A stretch of 64,000 nucleotides of DNA, from assembly GCA_017354895.1 (NCBI GenBank), contig CP071498.1, forward strand, positions 62,001 to 126,000. Direction: 5' to 3'. This stretch comes from Podospora comata. Its lineage: Eukaryota > Ascomycota > Sordariomycetes > Sordariales > Podosporaceae. The position numbers and the translations under genes are program-made. The notes under the pieces are model-generated. The model was not told the origin of the DNA and ran no database searches. It saw only the letters and a list, made by a program, of their open reading frames with translations. Numbering within the stretch: the first letter of the stretch is position 1; each line of letters opens with the position of its first letter. This document shows, in pieces, positions 12,065 to 24,680 of this stretch.

Positions 12065-13200
12065 TAACGGGGAACATTTTAATCTGTAAAGCACGCAAAA
12101 TACATCAAGACTTGTATGGTGTTTCTGTTGTGGACTGGTTTCTAACTGGGTTCGTTGTTTCTCAACCAACATTTACCTACCTCATCCCTTGCCCCGCTCC
12201 CGTCAAGTTGCCTCGTTCACTGCCGGTCCCAGCGATGAGGACCTGCCGCCAGAAGCCATGTGTCAAAGGCGAGCGAGCTGCTGCGACATAATTAGCCGAG
12301 AATGCAAGCTGGTTGGCGGCGGATGCACCATCAAAGTCTGGGGAAAGGCTGGAGAAGTCCCCATATCCCGGCAGTCGTTTTACCCCACCCTTCGGGACAG
12401 CAACAGAACAAGCACACGCGTCACGTTGAAGAGTGATCAGATAAACAGAGCATGTGCCACTGCTGCGCCTTCTTTGCTGATTCGTTACTAGAGCGCCGTC
12501 TGCCGATCGTCCTAGTCTCAGGATTCAGCCGAGGAACTTCAGGATAAACACAGCATGGGCGAATGGAACCTAAGCAGGGTGAATAATATGCTTGGAAGCT
12601 GTGTTCCTGGAGCAATTCAGATGTTACAAAGCCGATACGGGGGGTTTCTGCATGCTCGAACACTGTATCCTGACCAAGCGGAATGTCCGAAGCAGAGCAA
12701 TGCTCGTCACGAGGTTAGATTCGAGGGTGTCATGATACTATAACCCCCAATTCTCTGGGTCCCTTCTTCCCCGCCCCGTTAGATTGGTCCGAGGGGATCA
12801 GTTAAGCTCTTGGACCAAGTCCGTCCTGAGATCCAGGTGTTAGTCGGTGTACCGGCTAATACAAACTCCTATGAGCTTCATGGTCGACATGGAAATTCTC
12901 CGGATTGTAGATCTGGATTTACGGTCAAATGTGGGGAACGGCGTGTCCATTGCAGGACATGCCGGCGTAGTTTCACTGCCAATTTAACTGATTTCTCTGA
13001 TAGGCGGGTGGACCCGGGCCTTACGGATGAGTTCAAAGATACCTAGGGACCAGAAAGACTTCAGGGGCGCTCAAGGGCTGTAAGCTTTCAAGCTATTAAA
13101 GGACATGATCCCCATGTGGTTCCCATCAGGTTCGAAGTATTCGCTCTCTCCCATATCCATCCGTGGCCTATTCGACGGACCCGTCGAATACACCATCATC
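12065..13200. other. intergenic, upstream of the CDH-like gene
   Basis: About 1.1 kb with only short, unconvincing open frames. It contains a GGCTAAT motif at 12854-12860 and presumably the promoter of the flavodehydrogenase gene at 13201. Confidence 0.5.
12854..12860 (+). promoter_or_regulatory. GGCTAAT, candidate XlnR/XLR-1/Xyr1-type site
   Basis: The motif lies about 340 bp upstream of the flavodehydrogenase ATG. It fits GGCWWWW, the degenerate site of fungal (hemi)cellulase activators. One copy alone is weak evidence. Confidence 0.3.
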
Positions 13201-15276
<2,076 letters not shown>

Positions 15277-15678
15277 GTTAGGTATGGGGGACTATTCGTC
15301 TTCGTAAGCCCCAAAGCTAGTTGGCAAAAGTCTAGGGTCACAGGAAGGCTGATTTGTAGCTATGTAAATTAAAAGAATTGATTTGACAGAGCATTGATTT
15401 GGAGCATGTCATGTTTTGTTGAGTTCTTGATCAGCCGCATCCACGGAGCAGTATAGCACACATGCACTGACAGACTGTGTGCGAGACAAGAAGAAATTGA
15501 TATGTACGTGACAATAATATCGATATATACAATGAAGTTCCACATATCTCTCTCTTCCAAAGACAAACGACGGGAGCCAGCCCTGTTGAGATCTGTTGCG
15601 GTCGGCATGGCAAACGTCACTTGGTCCGTGCGTCAGGGGTAATGAGGGGCCACAAACCTGAGCAAGAATGCTCATCCT
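15277..15678. other. shared 3' region of convergent genes
   Basis: A 402-bp interval between the stop codons of the flavodehydrogenase and the AA9 gene. I see no gene here; it presumably holds both 3' UTRs and polyadenylation sites. Confidence 0.6.
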
Positions 15679-16542
15679 TTAGCACTGGAAGACGGGAGGG
15701 CCAGGGTTCCGGTAGGAAGTAGGGATAGGCCAGTTGATGTTGATCTGAATGCCGGGGTCGCTGGCGGAGTAGGCACCGGGGAAGGAAACCTTGTTGCTGG
15801 GCTCAGTGTTACCACCACCGGTGACTCCGATCTGGGCGCAGGAGATGTAAAACTGGGCGCCTCCGGGGCTGGAAGCAGAGTGCAAGGCGATGTGCTCAGC
15901 ACGGAGCAAGTAGTAACCAGAGCGGATGCAACGCGGGATGGTGACGGGGAATGATCCCTTGTCTGGGAGGCAAGGTTAGCGCTGGGCTTGAGTATTGCAA
16001 CTCAGCAGAGCAAAAATTCGACTTACTCAAACTGGGCCAGCCGAGCTGTTGGCCAAATGTGGGCTGTTCATGGTAGATCTTGAACCAGACAGCGCCGGAT
16101 CCATCCCACCTGGTGACATCCTGTCCATCAGGCACGCGGGCCAAGTAGAATTGCATCGGTCTATCACGCAAATCAGTCAGCTACTCGTGTAGAGTTGCTT
16201 GGGGCACGTCAGCCGCAAACTCACCCAGGGTGGTAGGCGTTGGGGTTGACATAGTAAGTCAACTGAGAGCCGGCGCTGACGTTGTAAGTTTGCGAAGCTC
16301 CAGCTACCGAGTTCTGGAAGCATCGGATTTGTGGAGAGGTCACACTGCCGACGAAACCGTTATTCTGCCAGTCTGTTGAATAGAAAGTCAGCAAAACCAG
16401 ATGCGGGCTAGTAGGGATGAAACAACATACTGTCAGCGCGACGGACGTGCTGCCAATCAGCGCCATTGCCAACACGAGGCAGAGTGTAGTGGGCGGTGGC
16501 ACTGAGCGCAGTACTGAGAACGAGGGCGAGAGAAGCCAACAT
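15679..16542 (-). CDS. AA9 lytic polysaccharide monooxygenase (catalytic domain only)
   Basis: Four exons, 16542-16431, 16372-16225, 16160-16027 and 15962-15679, give about 225 residues; the introns of 58-64 nt have standard signals. Signal peptide MLASLALVLSTALSATA is cut before H18, the N-terminal histidine that starts the copper-binding histidine brace. The second brace histidine is H85 in NPNAYHPGP, followed by the family motif QFYLARVPDG. The axial tyrosine is Y170 in AQFYISCAQIGV, with H159 and Q168 in the second sphere. The protein stops after PPVFQC, so there is no CBM1. AA9 enzymes cut cellulose or xyloglucan oxidatively using copper and H2O2 or O2 plus an electron donor. The likely donor or H2O2 source next door is the convergent flavodehydrogenase. 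Regioselectivity cannot be told from what I see. Confidence 0.93.
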
Positions 16543-16633
16543 TGTGAATGATGGTGATAACTGAATCGATGTGACGGTCGAAAGGTGTGGCTGTCTCAAT
16601 GCATCTTCAGACTTCGGACTGAGACCTCAAATA

Positions 16634-16641
16634 CCTTTATA
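16634..16641 (-). promoter_or_regulatory. TATA-like box of the AA9 gene
   Basis: TATAAAGG on the minus strand, about 95 bp upstream of the AA9 start codon, at the distance expected of a highly expressed fungal secreted-enzyme gene. Confidence 0.5.
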
Positions 16642-16827
16642 CGCTGCCGCTATAGGCCAGGATCGTGTCGATATGCCTTGTCTACGCCAGATTGGGTTTG
16701 CTTCCGTGGTCCGGGGACAAGACCTAATCGTCTTGGCGGAGGCTTTTTCTGCTGTCCATTCCCGGATTCTCTCCCGTGCTGGACCGTTGAAAGGCTTCAA
16801 GCAGCCGCGTACCGTCTTGTCCCGGCC

Positions 16828-16834
16828 GGCTAAA
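16828..16834 (+). promoter_or_regulatory. GGCTAAA, candidate XlnR/XLR-1-type site
   Basis: GGCTAAA matches the best-known form of the fungal (hemi)cellulase activator site and lies about 290 bp upstream of the AA9 start at 16542. The same heptamer lies upstream of the second AA9 gene (56955-56961). Confidence 0.4.
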
Positions 16835-17680
16835 TCAACGTTACACCCTAACCGCGCCACTGACAAGGCGATTTAGTATTGACTCAATCTACTTTAAGAC
16901 GACGGCACTTGCCTGGAGCTCCACGACTTTCCTGCAACTGCAATCACGGGGCTTGAAAGGCGGTTGTGGGGTGCATGCATAGTGCAACCGAAGCGGAAGT
17001 CTTGCATCTAGAATCCGAATCCAACCTTGGGCCGCCTGGCAATGGGTTCCCAACATATCGTGCGCATTCCTGCCCAACGGGCCACGGCCTCGATGCGCTC
17101 GCTACATCTGCAATGAAGATGACATCACTGCTGATCGGTCTATTCCTGGTGGAAACGGCCCTGGAATCCGGGACCGGCTGGTTACTGACGAGACTGATTA
17201 AGCCTTGAAACCAAGCCCATGCGTGCCCTTGGTCTCATCGAAGTCAACTCCGCAAGGCCCAGTTGATGGGACTGAGCGTTATAGCTAATCAGCTGCAAAA
17301 GGTACAAATGGAAGGGATTCGCAAATAATTTCTAGCTACTGACGCCCTAGACTAGAACTGAGCCGTAACCTCAAACCTTACGCTGCTGTCTTTCTCTCAA
17401 CCCTCCCGACACACTCTCTCAGGTTTGGTACATCGACCGGCGCTTTCAACAGTAATCGTGAACATGAAGAATCATCAGGGCCGCATTGGCTGGTCGGGAT
17501 GATGTGGTGTTTGGAACTTACCAGGTAGTTTTCAGAAGACTCCAGCTCTAGATCAGTTTGCAGGTGGCATTCCATGGCAAGATTGGAGCTATGGCAACCT
17601 AGGTGCCCCTCAGCTTGGGGAACGAGCCTTAGGGCCATGAAGTCCACTGCGACTTCTTCGACACGCCTAGATACCTGTAA

Positions 17681-18402
17681 GGCCGTGCCGCGACCAGTGC
17701 TGTTCTTCTAGAGTGCGCGAATCACATCAAGGAGCGGCTCAATCAAGGCATTGCGGCTGCGGGTCTTATACGGGATGACATGGGCTACATCAGACCGGAT
17801 GCAGCCAAGATCCTCCTTGTGGGTTGCGTCTGTTTTCGCGGCCTCTTTATAAACGGTGAGCGTATCAGAATCCAGGATGTGAATGAACATCATGACCCTG
17901 GAGCACTTGGTGTGGCCTTCAACTATCAGTGAGGGCGAAGGTATTCGGGACACTCCAGCATATGAGGATAACAAGCCAGACGGTGGCGGTAGCGGGACTT
18001 TAAAGGCATCTCAGAGTACTCTCTCTACACAACCCCCTTTTGGACGTCCCCTGACAAGGTATTTGCCAAACAAGACGAGGCCTTCCCTCACGTATGTCGC
18101 AGGAGAGTTCGTATAGAGTGGGTTCGACGATTGTGGCGAGTATCGGTTTTAGGGTTCAGCACGATGACGTGATCTACCAGCCAGGAAAACTCCGGGCTTG
18201 GACACGGAAAGACGAGAAGGAATCGGCTGACAATACGGTGGTGAGAGTTGGCGAGAACTATGGGTTGAGCTTGGAGGTTGACAGAGCCACGATAAGGGAA
18301 TACGGCGCGGATCTGGCTTTGATAATTGCAAACGTGGTCGATGCCCACGGTTGGGTAGTTACAACAGGTGAGAGCAGCATCGTGTTCGCCTGGAAAGAAT
18401 AG
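17681..18402 (+). CDS. putative gene of unknown function, exons uncertain
   Basis: Three plus-strand stretches read like protein. 17681-17932 includes RDDMGYIRPDAAKILLVGC and GLFINGERIRIQDVNEHHDP. 17993-18058 reads GISEYSLYTTPFWTSPDK. 18103-18402 has a Gly/Val-rich sequence ending GWVVTTGESSIVFAWKE and a stop. The last two join in phase across a 44-nt candidate intron, 18059-18102 (GTATTT to CGCAG). The link between the first two is unclear (GTGAAT at 17879 or GTGAGC at 17855 are candidate donors), and no good start codon precedes the first stretch. The alternating beta-like pattern of the last part suggests a beta-sandwich, but I recognise no family. It may be a degraded gene, and a minus-strand frame (17708-17974) competes for part of the region. 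Confidence 0.35.
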
Positions 18403-18626
18403 GGGCCGAGTCGTTGCCACGGGGAACCTTACAGCTTTGTCCCCTTTCCCTCCAAAGCGCGCAAAGCATTAGATCGGCACTCGCAATCATTAAGGCCACA
18501 GAAACACCAAGACGAGGAACAGTGACTGTGAAGGATGATAGTCCGGGACTGCACGGCGCAAAGGTGGAGGTGACAGTGATGTAAATATCAACTGGGTGGT
18601 TATCTAGACCAAATGCGACGAACCAA

Positions 18627-19646
18627 CTAGTCCCCCAAGGGGTACGGATGAAGCACTTGGCCGTAATACAGCTCCGCATCCTTGCTGGCCAAAAACACAA
18701 AGCTGGGTGCAACCTCACTGGGCTGACCGGGTCGTCCCAAGGCATACTTCTCTCCAAAACCCTCCATATCCTCAGCTGGCCGTGAAGCTGGCTGCAAGGG
18801 GGTGTGAACGGGTCCCGGGGCGATGCAGTTGACCCTGATGCCCTTGGGTATGAGCTGTTTGGCGAGTGACCGAGTAAAAGACACGATAGCCCCCTTTGTC
18901 GCCGCGTAATCGACCATGGCACCTGTTCCACGGAAGGCAACGGTCGATGTGGTGTTGATGATTCTGTGTGTCGACATTAGTGCCACACTCTTGAACTATT
19001 CCAGATAGACACGAAAATGACTTACGAGCCGCCCTTCTCCATGTGCTTCACAGCATACTTTGTGATGGCAAACATTTGCAGAATGTTGCTCCGGAATGTG
19101 CTCTCCACATTCCCGAGGTCAATGTCGGTGATATCCTGGCACATGATTTGCTTCGAGGCATTGTTGACGAGCACGTGGATCTTGCCGAATTTGTCAACAT
19201 GGACCTGAACAGCCTTGCGGCACGTCTCAGCGTCCATCAGATCCCCCGGAAATAGCAAGCACTGCTGTCCCTCGGCTTCCACGAGCTTTTTCGTCTTTTC
19301 AGCGTCCTCCTGTTCTTCGGGGAGATAGACTATCGTGACATCTGAGCCTTCGCGGGCAAACAGTACCGCTACTGAACGTCCTATCCCAGAGCTGTTTGTG
19401 GTCTGTGTTAGTTTCCACCCAGCGAGCATACTTGGAAGTAAACCATCAGAACAACTGAACCTACTCTCCCCCCGTAATGAAAGCCTTGTTCCCCTTGAGC
19501 TTTCCCGAGCCCTTGTATTCATGCAGTTGGTCCTTGCCCTCAAGTTTGGTGGATTCGCTTTCTGGCTTCATGTTCTTGTCGAGGCCTGGAAGGTTCTGGG
19601 CCTGTGCCTCCTTCACGGGCTGAAATTCACCGCCTTTGGCCGACAT
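18627..19646 (-). CDS. short-chain dehydrogenase/reductase, glucose/ribitol dehydrogenase-like
   Basis: Three exons, 19646-19465, 19391-19026 and 18963-18627, give about 294 residues; the introns are 73 and 62 nt. A hydrophilic lead of about 45 residues (MSAKGGEFQPVKEAQAQN...) precedes the Rossmann core. It has the nucleotide-binding motif TGGDSGIGRS (interrupted by intron 1), VNNASKQ, and a catalytic S189-Y202-x3-K206 set (NTTSTVAF...YAATKGAIVSFTRSL), followed by NCIAPGPVHTPLQPA. The extended N-terminus and the PGP-HTPL motif are typical of the stress-induced glucose/ribitol dehydrogenase-like SDR group, probably NADP(H)-linked and cytosolic. The substrate cannot be fixed. The ATG at 19646 was chosen because upstream frame sequence lacks SDR features. 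Confidence 0.9.
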
Positions 19647-20034
19647 GTTTGCGAGAGATTGATGTGTTAGCAAAGATGTAAATATTGCCTTTGGATGAAC
19701 TGTTGGAGAGTTGGAGATTATGGAAATTGGCATGAAAAGGGAATGATACTTGTCGCTTTTACAGATGATGATAAGTGGGGAGCAGATTCGCGTAGCTGTG
19801 ACGTCAGTTAGGAGTACCAACGTCATCGACACCGCCTCACACATCAAAGACTGGTGCAAGTCAGCAACAAAACATCACTAAACATTAAGCCGAGAACTGC
19901 GTGATACCACAAACCACAGCCTTCAAATTAGAAACAATATCAGCGTCCACACCAGTGGTCGTCTTAGGTATTTTGCCCGTTTTGGGTCCCCAGTACCATG
20001 AGCAGAGCTACACTTCTCGCCTCATCCTCATCTT
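19647..20034. other. intergenic, nothing recognised
   Basis: 388 bp upstream of the SDR gene. It is the likely promoter; no specific element is evident. Confidence 0.5.
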
Positions 20035-20775
20035 CTAGCACCACTCCTTGGTGAGAATGACATTCCACTTATCCTTGTAGAAAGTTTGCCCAGCAACCAG
20101 CCTGTTGATATCAGCACCGACGGTGCATTCGCCGTAAATATACTCTGCGCCATCTGCAATGGTACCCCACGACTCGAGCTCCTTCTCCTTGTCAATCTGC
20201 AAATAAGTCAAATCAAGTGGTAACGTACAAGTTGAGCAGCTTGAGAACTTACATCGTTGCACCAGTAAATTGCTGCATTATATCCACATGACACACGAGC
20301 GCAGTTGTTGGGTCCTGGGCCGTTCTTGGGGGCAGCGGTAGTCACCTTTCTCAGGTACGCGATCCCGTCCTTCACCGCCAGCCAACCAGTCTTCACCCAC
20401 GGCCACCGCAGAGATAGTAGTCCCGATCGTAAAGAGCGGCTGCGGAGAAGGGTCCATCGGACACGGTGCTATAGGACGGCTGCTGGGCGTGGAAAGTGGC
20501 ATTCCACCCGGGGAACTGGGCCTCCATCTGGGCCACAGCTTCTTGAATCGTGCCAAAGACCGAGACGGTGGCGCTGTTGGGTTTGTTGAGGTCGGTAAGG
20601 AGGTTTCACTGGACGTCGACAACAGTTTACTTGTCAGGAAGGCTGGCGCTGGCGATCTGTTATGGGACCCCAGGTCTCCAGATTAGCATGAGACCGATAG
20701 TACCCAGGGGATCTGAAAGCCTACTCCGATGAATCCCAGCAAGCTGCAGAGAGCCAAGACGATGCTTGGCAACAT
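20035..20775 (-). pseudogene. broken gene for a small secreted cysteine-rich protein
   Basis: Minus strand from an ATG at 20775, with a hydrophobic leader (MLPSIVLALCSLLGFIG), to a stop at 20035. Recognisable pieces in order are a segment with ATVSVFGTIQEAVAQMEAQF and LYDRDYYLCGG, then NNCARVSCGYNAAIYWCND, then, after an apparent intron, TIADGAEYIYGECTVGADIN and YKDKWNVILTKEWC. The cysteine spacing and the closing KWNVI...C motif recall a widespread family of fungal secreted proteins of unknown function. The coding frame is not continuous: I count about three breaks, so I call it a relic. Neighbouring genes look intact. Confidence 0.6.
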
Positions 20776-21535
20776 CGTGGTGTCGGGTGTCGTGGCTACG
20801 ATGGTTCTTGATAGTGAGGTCAGGTTTCTGGTTGCTGTGTGATGAGGAGGCAATCCAACTTTGATGGCGGCCAGGGAAGGGCTACTTGTAGCAGGCAACT
20901 AGTATCTTGGCCAGCATCGACGGGCTCCCCGAGGCCCTCAACAAAACAGCTCTTGCGGACGAAAGGAGCCATCCCCACAGCCTAATCGGGTGTCATCAAG
21001 ATCTACGGGCGCAAGCATGCTCTTTCACTTCAGATGGTGTGAGATAACAGCCTGCTTACGACTGTTGAAGGTTGCTCCCCTCACGAGGCCTCTTTCCTCG
21101 GGCCCCCATCACCCAGACTCCAGACATTTCCTGTCTTGTTTTCCCTCACCGCTCATCTCTCTTGCAGGAGCTACCCACCTTCGATCCCCAACAGTCCTCT
21201 GTGGTAGCGTCGACCAGCAATTACAAATTCACAACAAGAGCCACCGGTATCAGCCTCGACATTGGGATATCCAAGACGCGGCTTCATGTTATTCCTGGGC
21301 ACACTGATCAAGCAGAAGTGGTAGTAGGTATTCATAATCTTGTCAATTAAAGCTTCTTTTCTCATATCCTATCTTGATATCATTTGACTCATAATCCATG
21401 CTGATAACGAAGATTTTGGCCAGCGTGACCGATGATGATTCACCAGTCTGGTGTCCAAAATAATGTCGACTGCACCCATTAAAAGTGAAACCGGCACCCC
21501 TCTCACTCCTTATCTCTCTCTCTCTCTCTCTTCCA
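20776..21535. other. intergenic, includes a short TC microsatellite
   Basis: About 760 bp between the broken gene and the peptide transporter's stop codon. It holds no supported gene. A (TC)9 run lies at 21513-21530, just downstream of the transporter's stop. Confidence 0.5.
21513..21530. repeat. (TC)9 microsatellite
   Basis: A perfect dinucleotide run immediately 3' of the PTR2-like gene, probably in its 3' UTR. Confidence 0.9.
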
Positions 21536-23579
21536 TTACTTCTCAGTGGTTTCCTTGAGTGCAGCACCAGCGACAACCCCCTCCACTTCCACATTCGTGG
21601 GCCCATTATTCTTGCTAAGCACATACTCCTCCCTATCGATGTGCCTGAACAAAAAGTAAAACACCACGCTCAAAATTCCACCTGTAATGGCTGGACCGCC
21701 AAAGTCCCACACCAGATGAGGATCTTGAATGACGCTGCTGCATGCCAAACCGATGGCGTACGCAACCGCCGAGGTGAAGAGGTTGAGGGCAGAGACAAGC
21801 CCGCGCATGTTGGGAGGCGCACGGGAGTACGCGAGGCCGTAGGCGGGGACATTGACGAACAGCTCTGAGATGCCTCCAATGGCAAAAGGAATGGCCATCC
21901 ACCAGATGCTGATGGGGGCCACGCCAGTCCCGATGGTGCAGTCGCTGCTCCCATATTCCCCGCATGGTGACTGCTTGTAGGCGTAGTGGGTGATGATGGT
22001 GTATCCAGCTCCACCAACACTCGACATCAAGAGGCCAGTTGTGATGCGGGCGATGGGGCCGTAGTGAATGCCCATCTTACGAAGAAGGGGATACAATCCG
22101 TAGTTGAGAATGGGCGCGAAGCAAATGATGCTCAAGGCGTTGAAGTTGGAAATAACATCGTTGGGGACGCCGTTTGTCTCCAGCATAGTTGACAAGAAGC
22201 TGGCCGCCGCGCCAATGCCATTGTCATTGATGTACTGGATGGGGAAGAAGCAAAAGATGCCTGTGGCCTGAAAGGTACGGCGCACGTCTTCGACGAAGTC
22301 ATCGTTCCAGCGGGTTGGGTAGCTCTCGGCGAGGCCTGCAGCTGCAATGTTGGATGGTTTGGCGAGGTCCCAGAACCCATGCCGACCGAATTTGGCAAAG
22401 CCACCACGGCGGAAGCAGATGCTGAGGATCCTGAACACGTTGGGAAGGTCGCTTCCACCAGGGGGGTGGAGGATCAAACGCTTGTAAAGGAACCAGAGAA
22501 GGAATGGCAGGGGAAGGTAGAGGATGAGCGGGATCAGAAAGGCAAGCCACCACTGGTTTGAAATTGTCAGCTTAGATGTGAGACATTTGGACAGTGACGA
22601 GACACTTACACCAACATATTTCTCTGAATACGACGTGGCAACGCCCATAAACCCGCCAATGTTGATCATCAAGTAAAACCAGAGCACTGTTCAGTCATGG
22701 GTCAGGTGGGATCAGTAGGCCGGTCAGAGCAGGGGCAGAAACTCACTAACGCGCTCCGTCGTCGACTCGGGATCCTGGATCACCCTCTCCCCACTGCTCA
22801 GCGTGATAACGGTGGGCACGGTAGTTGTGACTTGATCGAGAAGGAGTGGGGAAACATTGGGCTTGAACATGGCTATCCCGTGCTGTTAGCATGTGGCCCA
22901 ACAGGGACCATGCCGCAACAACTCACCTGCACCCACGGCAAGTATATAGACAGACAAAAAATAAGGAGCCTTGGATGTCCCCGCCAACAGTAAGTCTTTG
23001 CTGCCGGCAGCCACCATGAGGGCATGGGCAACACCAAACACGGCCACGCCCCAGCAGATCAGCTTGAAGCGGCCAAACTTGGCATCGGCCATCCAACCAA
23101 ACAGCACTGGCAGGGCGTAGGCCAACATGCTGAAGCTCTGCGTCACAGCGTTGGCGGCGACGGTGCCCATTCCCAGAGCACCGGCCGTCTGCTGGTCATT
23201 CTTGTCGCGGGGAGGGGCACCCCAACCATTGCCTCCTCGTGGCATAGGTCTGTTGACATAGTTGCTGATGAGGGGTTGGACGCCGTAGTAAGAGGCTCTT
23301 TCGCAGAACTCGACAACACAGATCAGATAGGCGATGACTGGGATGTTACCGGGGACACGACGGAGGGTGGCGAGGTCTTCCTCAGTGGGCCTGCCGAGGT
23401 AGTTGTCTTCGGTGATGGTGCGGGGGTCGACCGAAGGCAGCGAAGCCGACTCAACGTCGCTCGTCTCACCCGTCATGGCGACAGCCTTTTCAGGCTTCTC
23501 GTTTGTTGCTGGGGAGTATGGCTGGTTAGTGGGTCGCATCAGAGAAGAGTCGTCGATGACATCTGTTACACATACCCAT
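21536..23579 (-). CDS. PTR2/POT-family proton-coupled peptide transporter
   Basis: Coding exons 23508-22927, 22872-22747, 22686-22610 and 22552-21536, preceded by a candidate 4-nt first exon, 23579-23576 (ATGG, then GTATGT). It joins in phase to give MATNEKPEKAVAMTGETSD and about 601 residues. If that exon is wrong, translation would start at MTGETSD (23476). Family marks are FCERASYYGVQPLISNY (the PTR2 E-R-x-x-Y-Y-G signature in helix 1), MFKPNVSPLLLDQ, and a late helix group with WWMAIPFAIGGISELFVNVP followed by RAPPNMRGLVSALNLF. Twelve or so membrane helices are expected. The protein should import di- and tripeptides with protons across the plasma membrane and may respond to nitrogen supply. 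The amidase gene downstream on the same strand (24681-26534) also suits nitrogen scavenging. Confidence 0.9.
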
Positions 23580-24680
23580 ATTTTCAGTCGCCTGTCTCTG
23601 CCAGCTACCGAAGAGAAGGAGTGCAAAGAGAAAAGAGAGCAGAGCAGAGGCAAGCTTGGGAAGGGGGGAGAGGGAGGGTCCTGTGAGCTTGAAAGATGGG
23701 AACAGAACCGTGGCTCAAGGCTAATGGCGGGTAGCGTGCTTAGGGCGACCCGACTCAGGGAAGCAGCAAAGATTAAGGCCTGCGAGAGTGCCTTGGTTCC
23801 CGACGGGACGGGCGGTCGACTAAAGTTCGGGCGAAACGTGACTGACTGTCGGTAACGGGGGCAGTCGGTGGGCAGAGAAAACAGCAGCTGGCCCCAGATT
23901 TATGCTGGTCTGAATTTGTGCGAAGGCTGGGGCATGCAAGGGCAAGAGCGGCGAAAAGCAATGCTTCCTTGCTCATCCATGGCTTCCTTATCTCTGTGCA
24001 AGGAATGTTGTTCCTACCTGCCTGCCATGATGGGAACTCTGACCGAGCAAGCAGGTGGAGTCCATTTTTTTTCACTCCCATCGGTCCTTCCCCAGATCTG
24101 TGCGAGTGGAATGAGCCCGCAGTCACACAGGAGGGAAACATGCATAAGGCACATACATGTAAGGTACGGCCAGGACCTGGGGAACAGCACCTCAGCCGCG
24201 CGTGGAGATGTGGTCGGAACTTTGATCATGTTGTACTTTTGTATACCTTACCGTCAACGGCAGCACTCCCCTGCGCTTCTAGTGTTTCCCTCGGTCGATC
24301 TGAATGGGAGTGGATGAAGAACATACCTACTCCACTTTCAACCTTTCAACTGCTGCGAAGGGTTTGAAGAACGATCCTTGTCACTCCGAGCCTTCCGAGA
24401 TTCTCCATCTCATGCTGGACTGGTCCAGATTTTGCTATTTTCCATGCGGCAACTTTTCTGTCTTTCTCGTCGCAAGTCAGCAGCTCGAAGCCTCGCAAAG
24501 CTCATGAGATGTCGTTGTAGGTGGCCGCCAAGCGCAATGTTCGTCTGGCTGCCAAGCCCAAAGCTTGTTTGGCTGCCAAGTCAGCGAGCTCTTGGGCAGT
24601 TGAAGCCAAGTTCTCAAGCGGCTTGGCGATATTTCCAGCAATTCGGTCACCAGGTAGACAAGTAAGTATATAAATTCAAC
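23580..24680. other. intergenic, 5' region of the peptide transporter
   Basis: 1.1 kb between the transporter start and the amidase stop. Around 24550-24600 the phrase GGCTGCCAAG is repeated loosely. No gene is supported. Confidence 0.5.

Larger units (their letters stand above)
16543..17680. other. intergenic, upstream of AA9
   Basis: Apart from the TATA-like box and GGCTAAA site listed separately, I see only short frames on both strands without domain signals. Confidence 0.5.
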
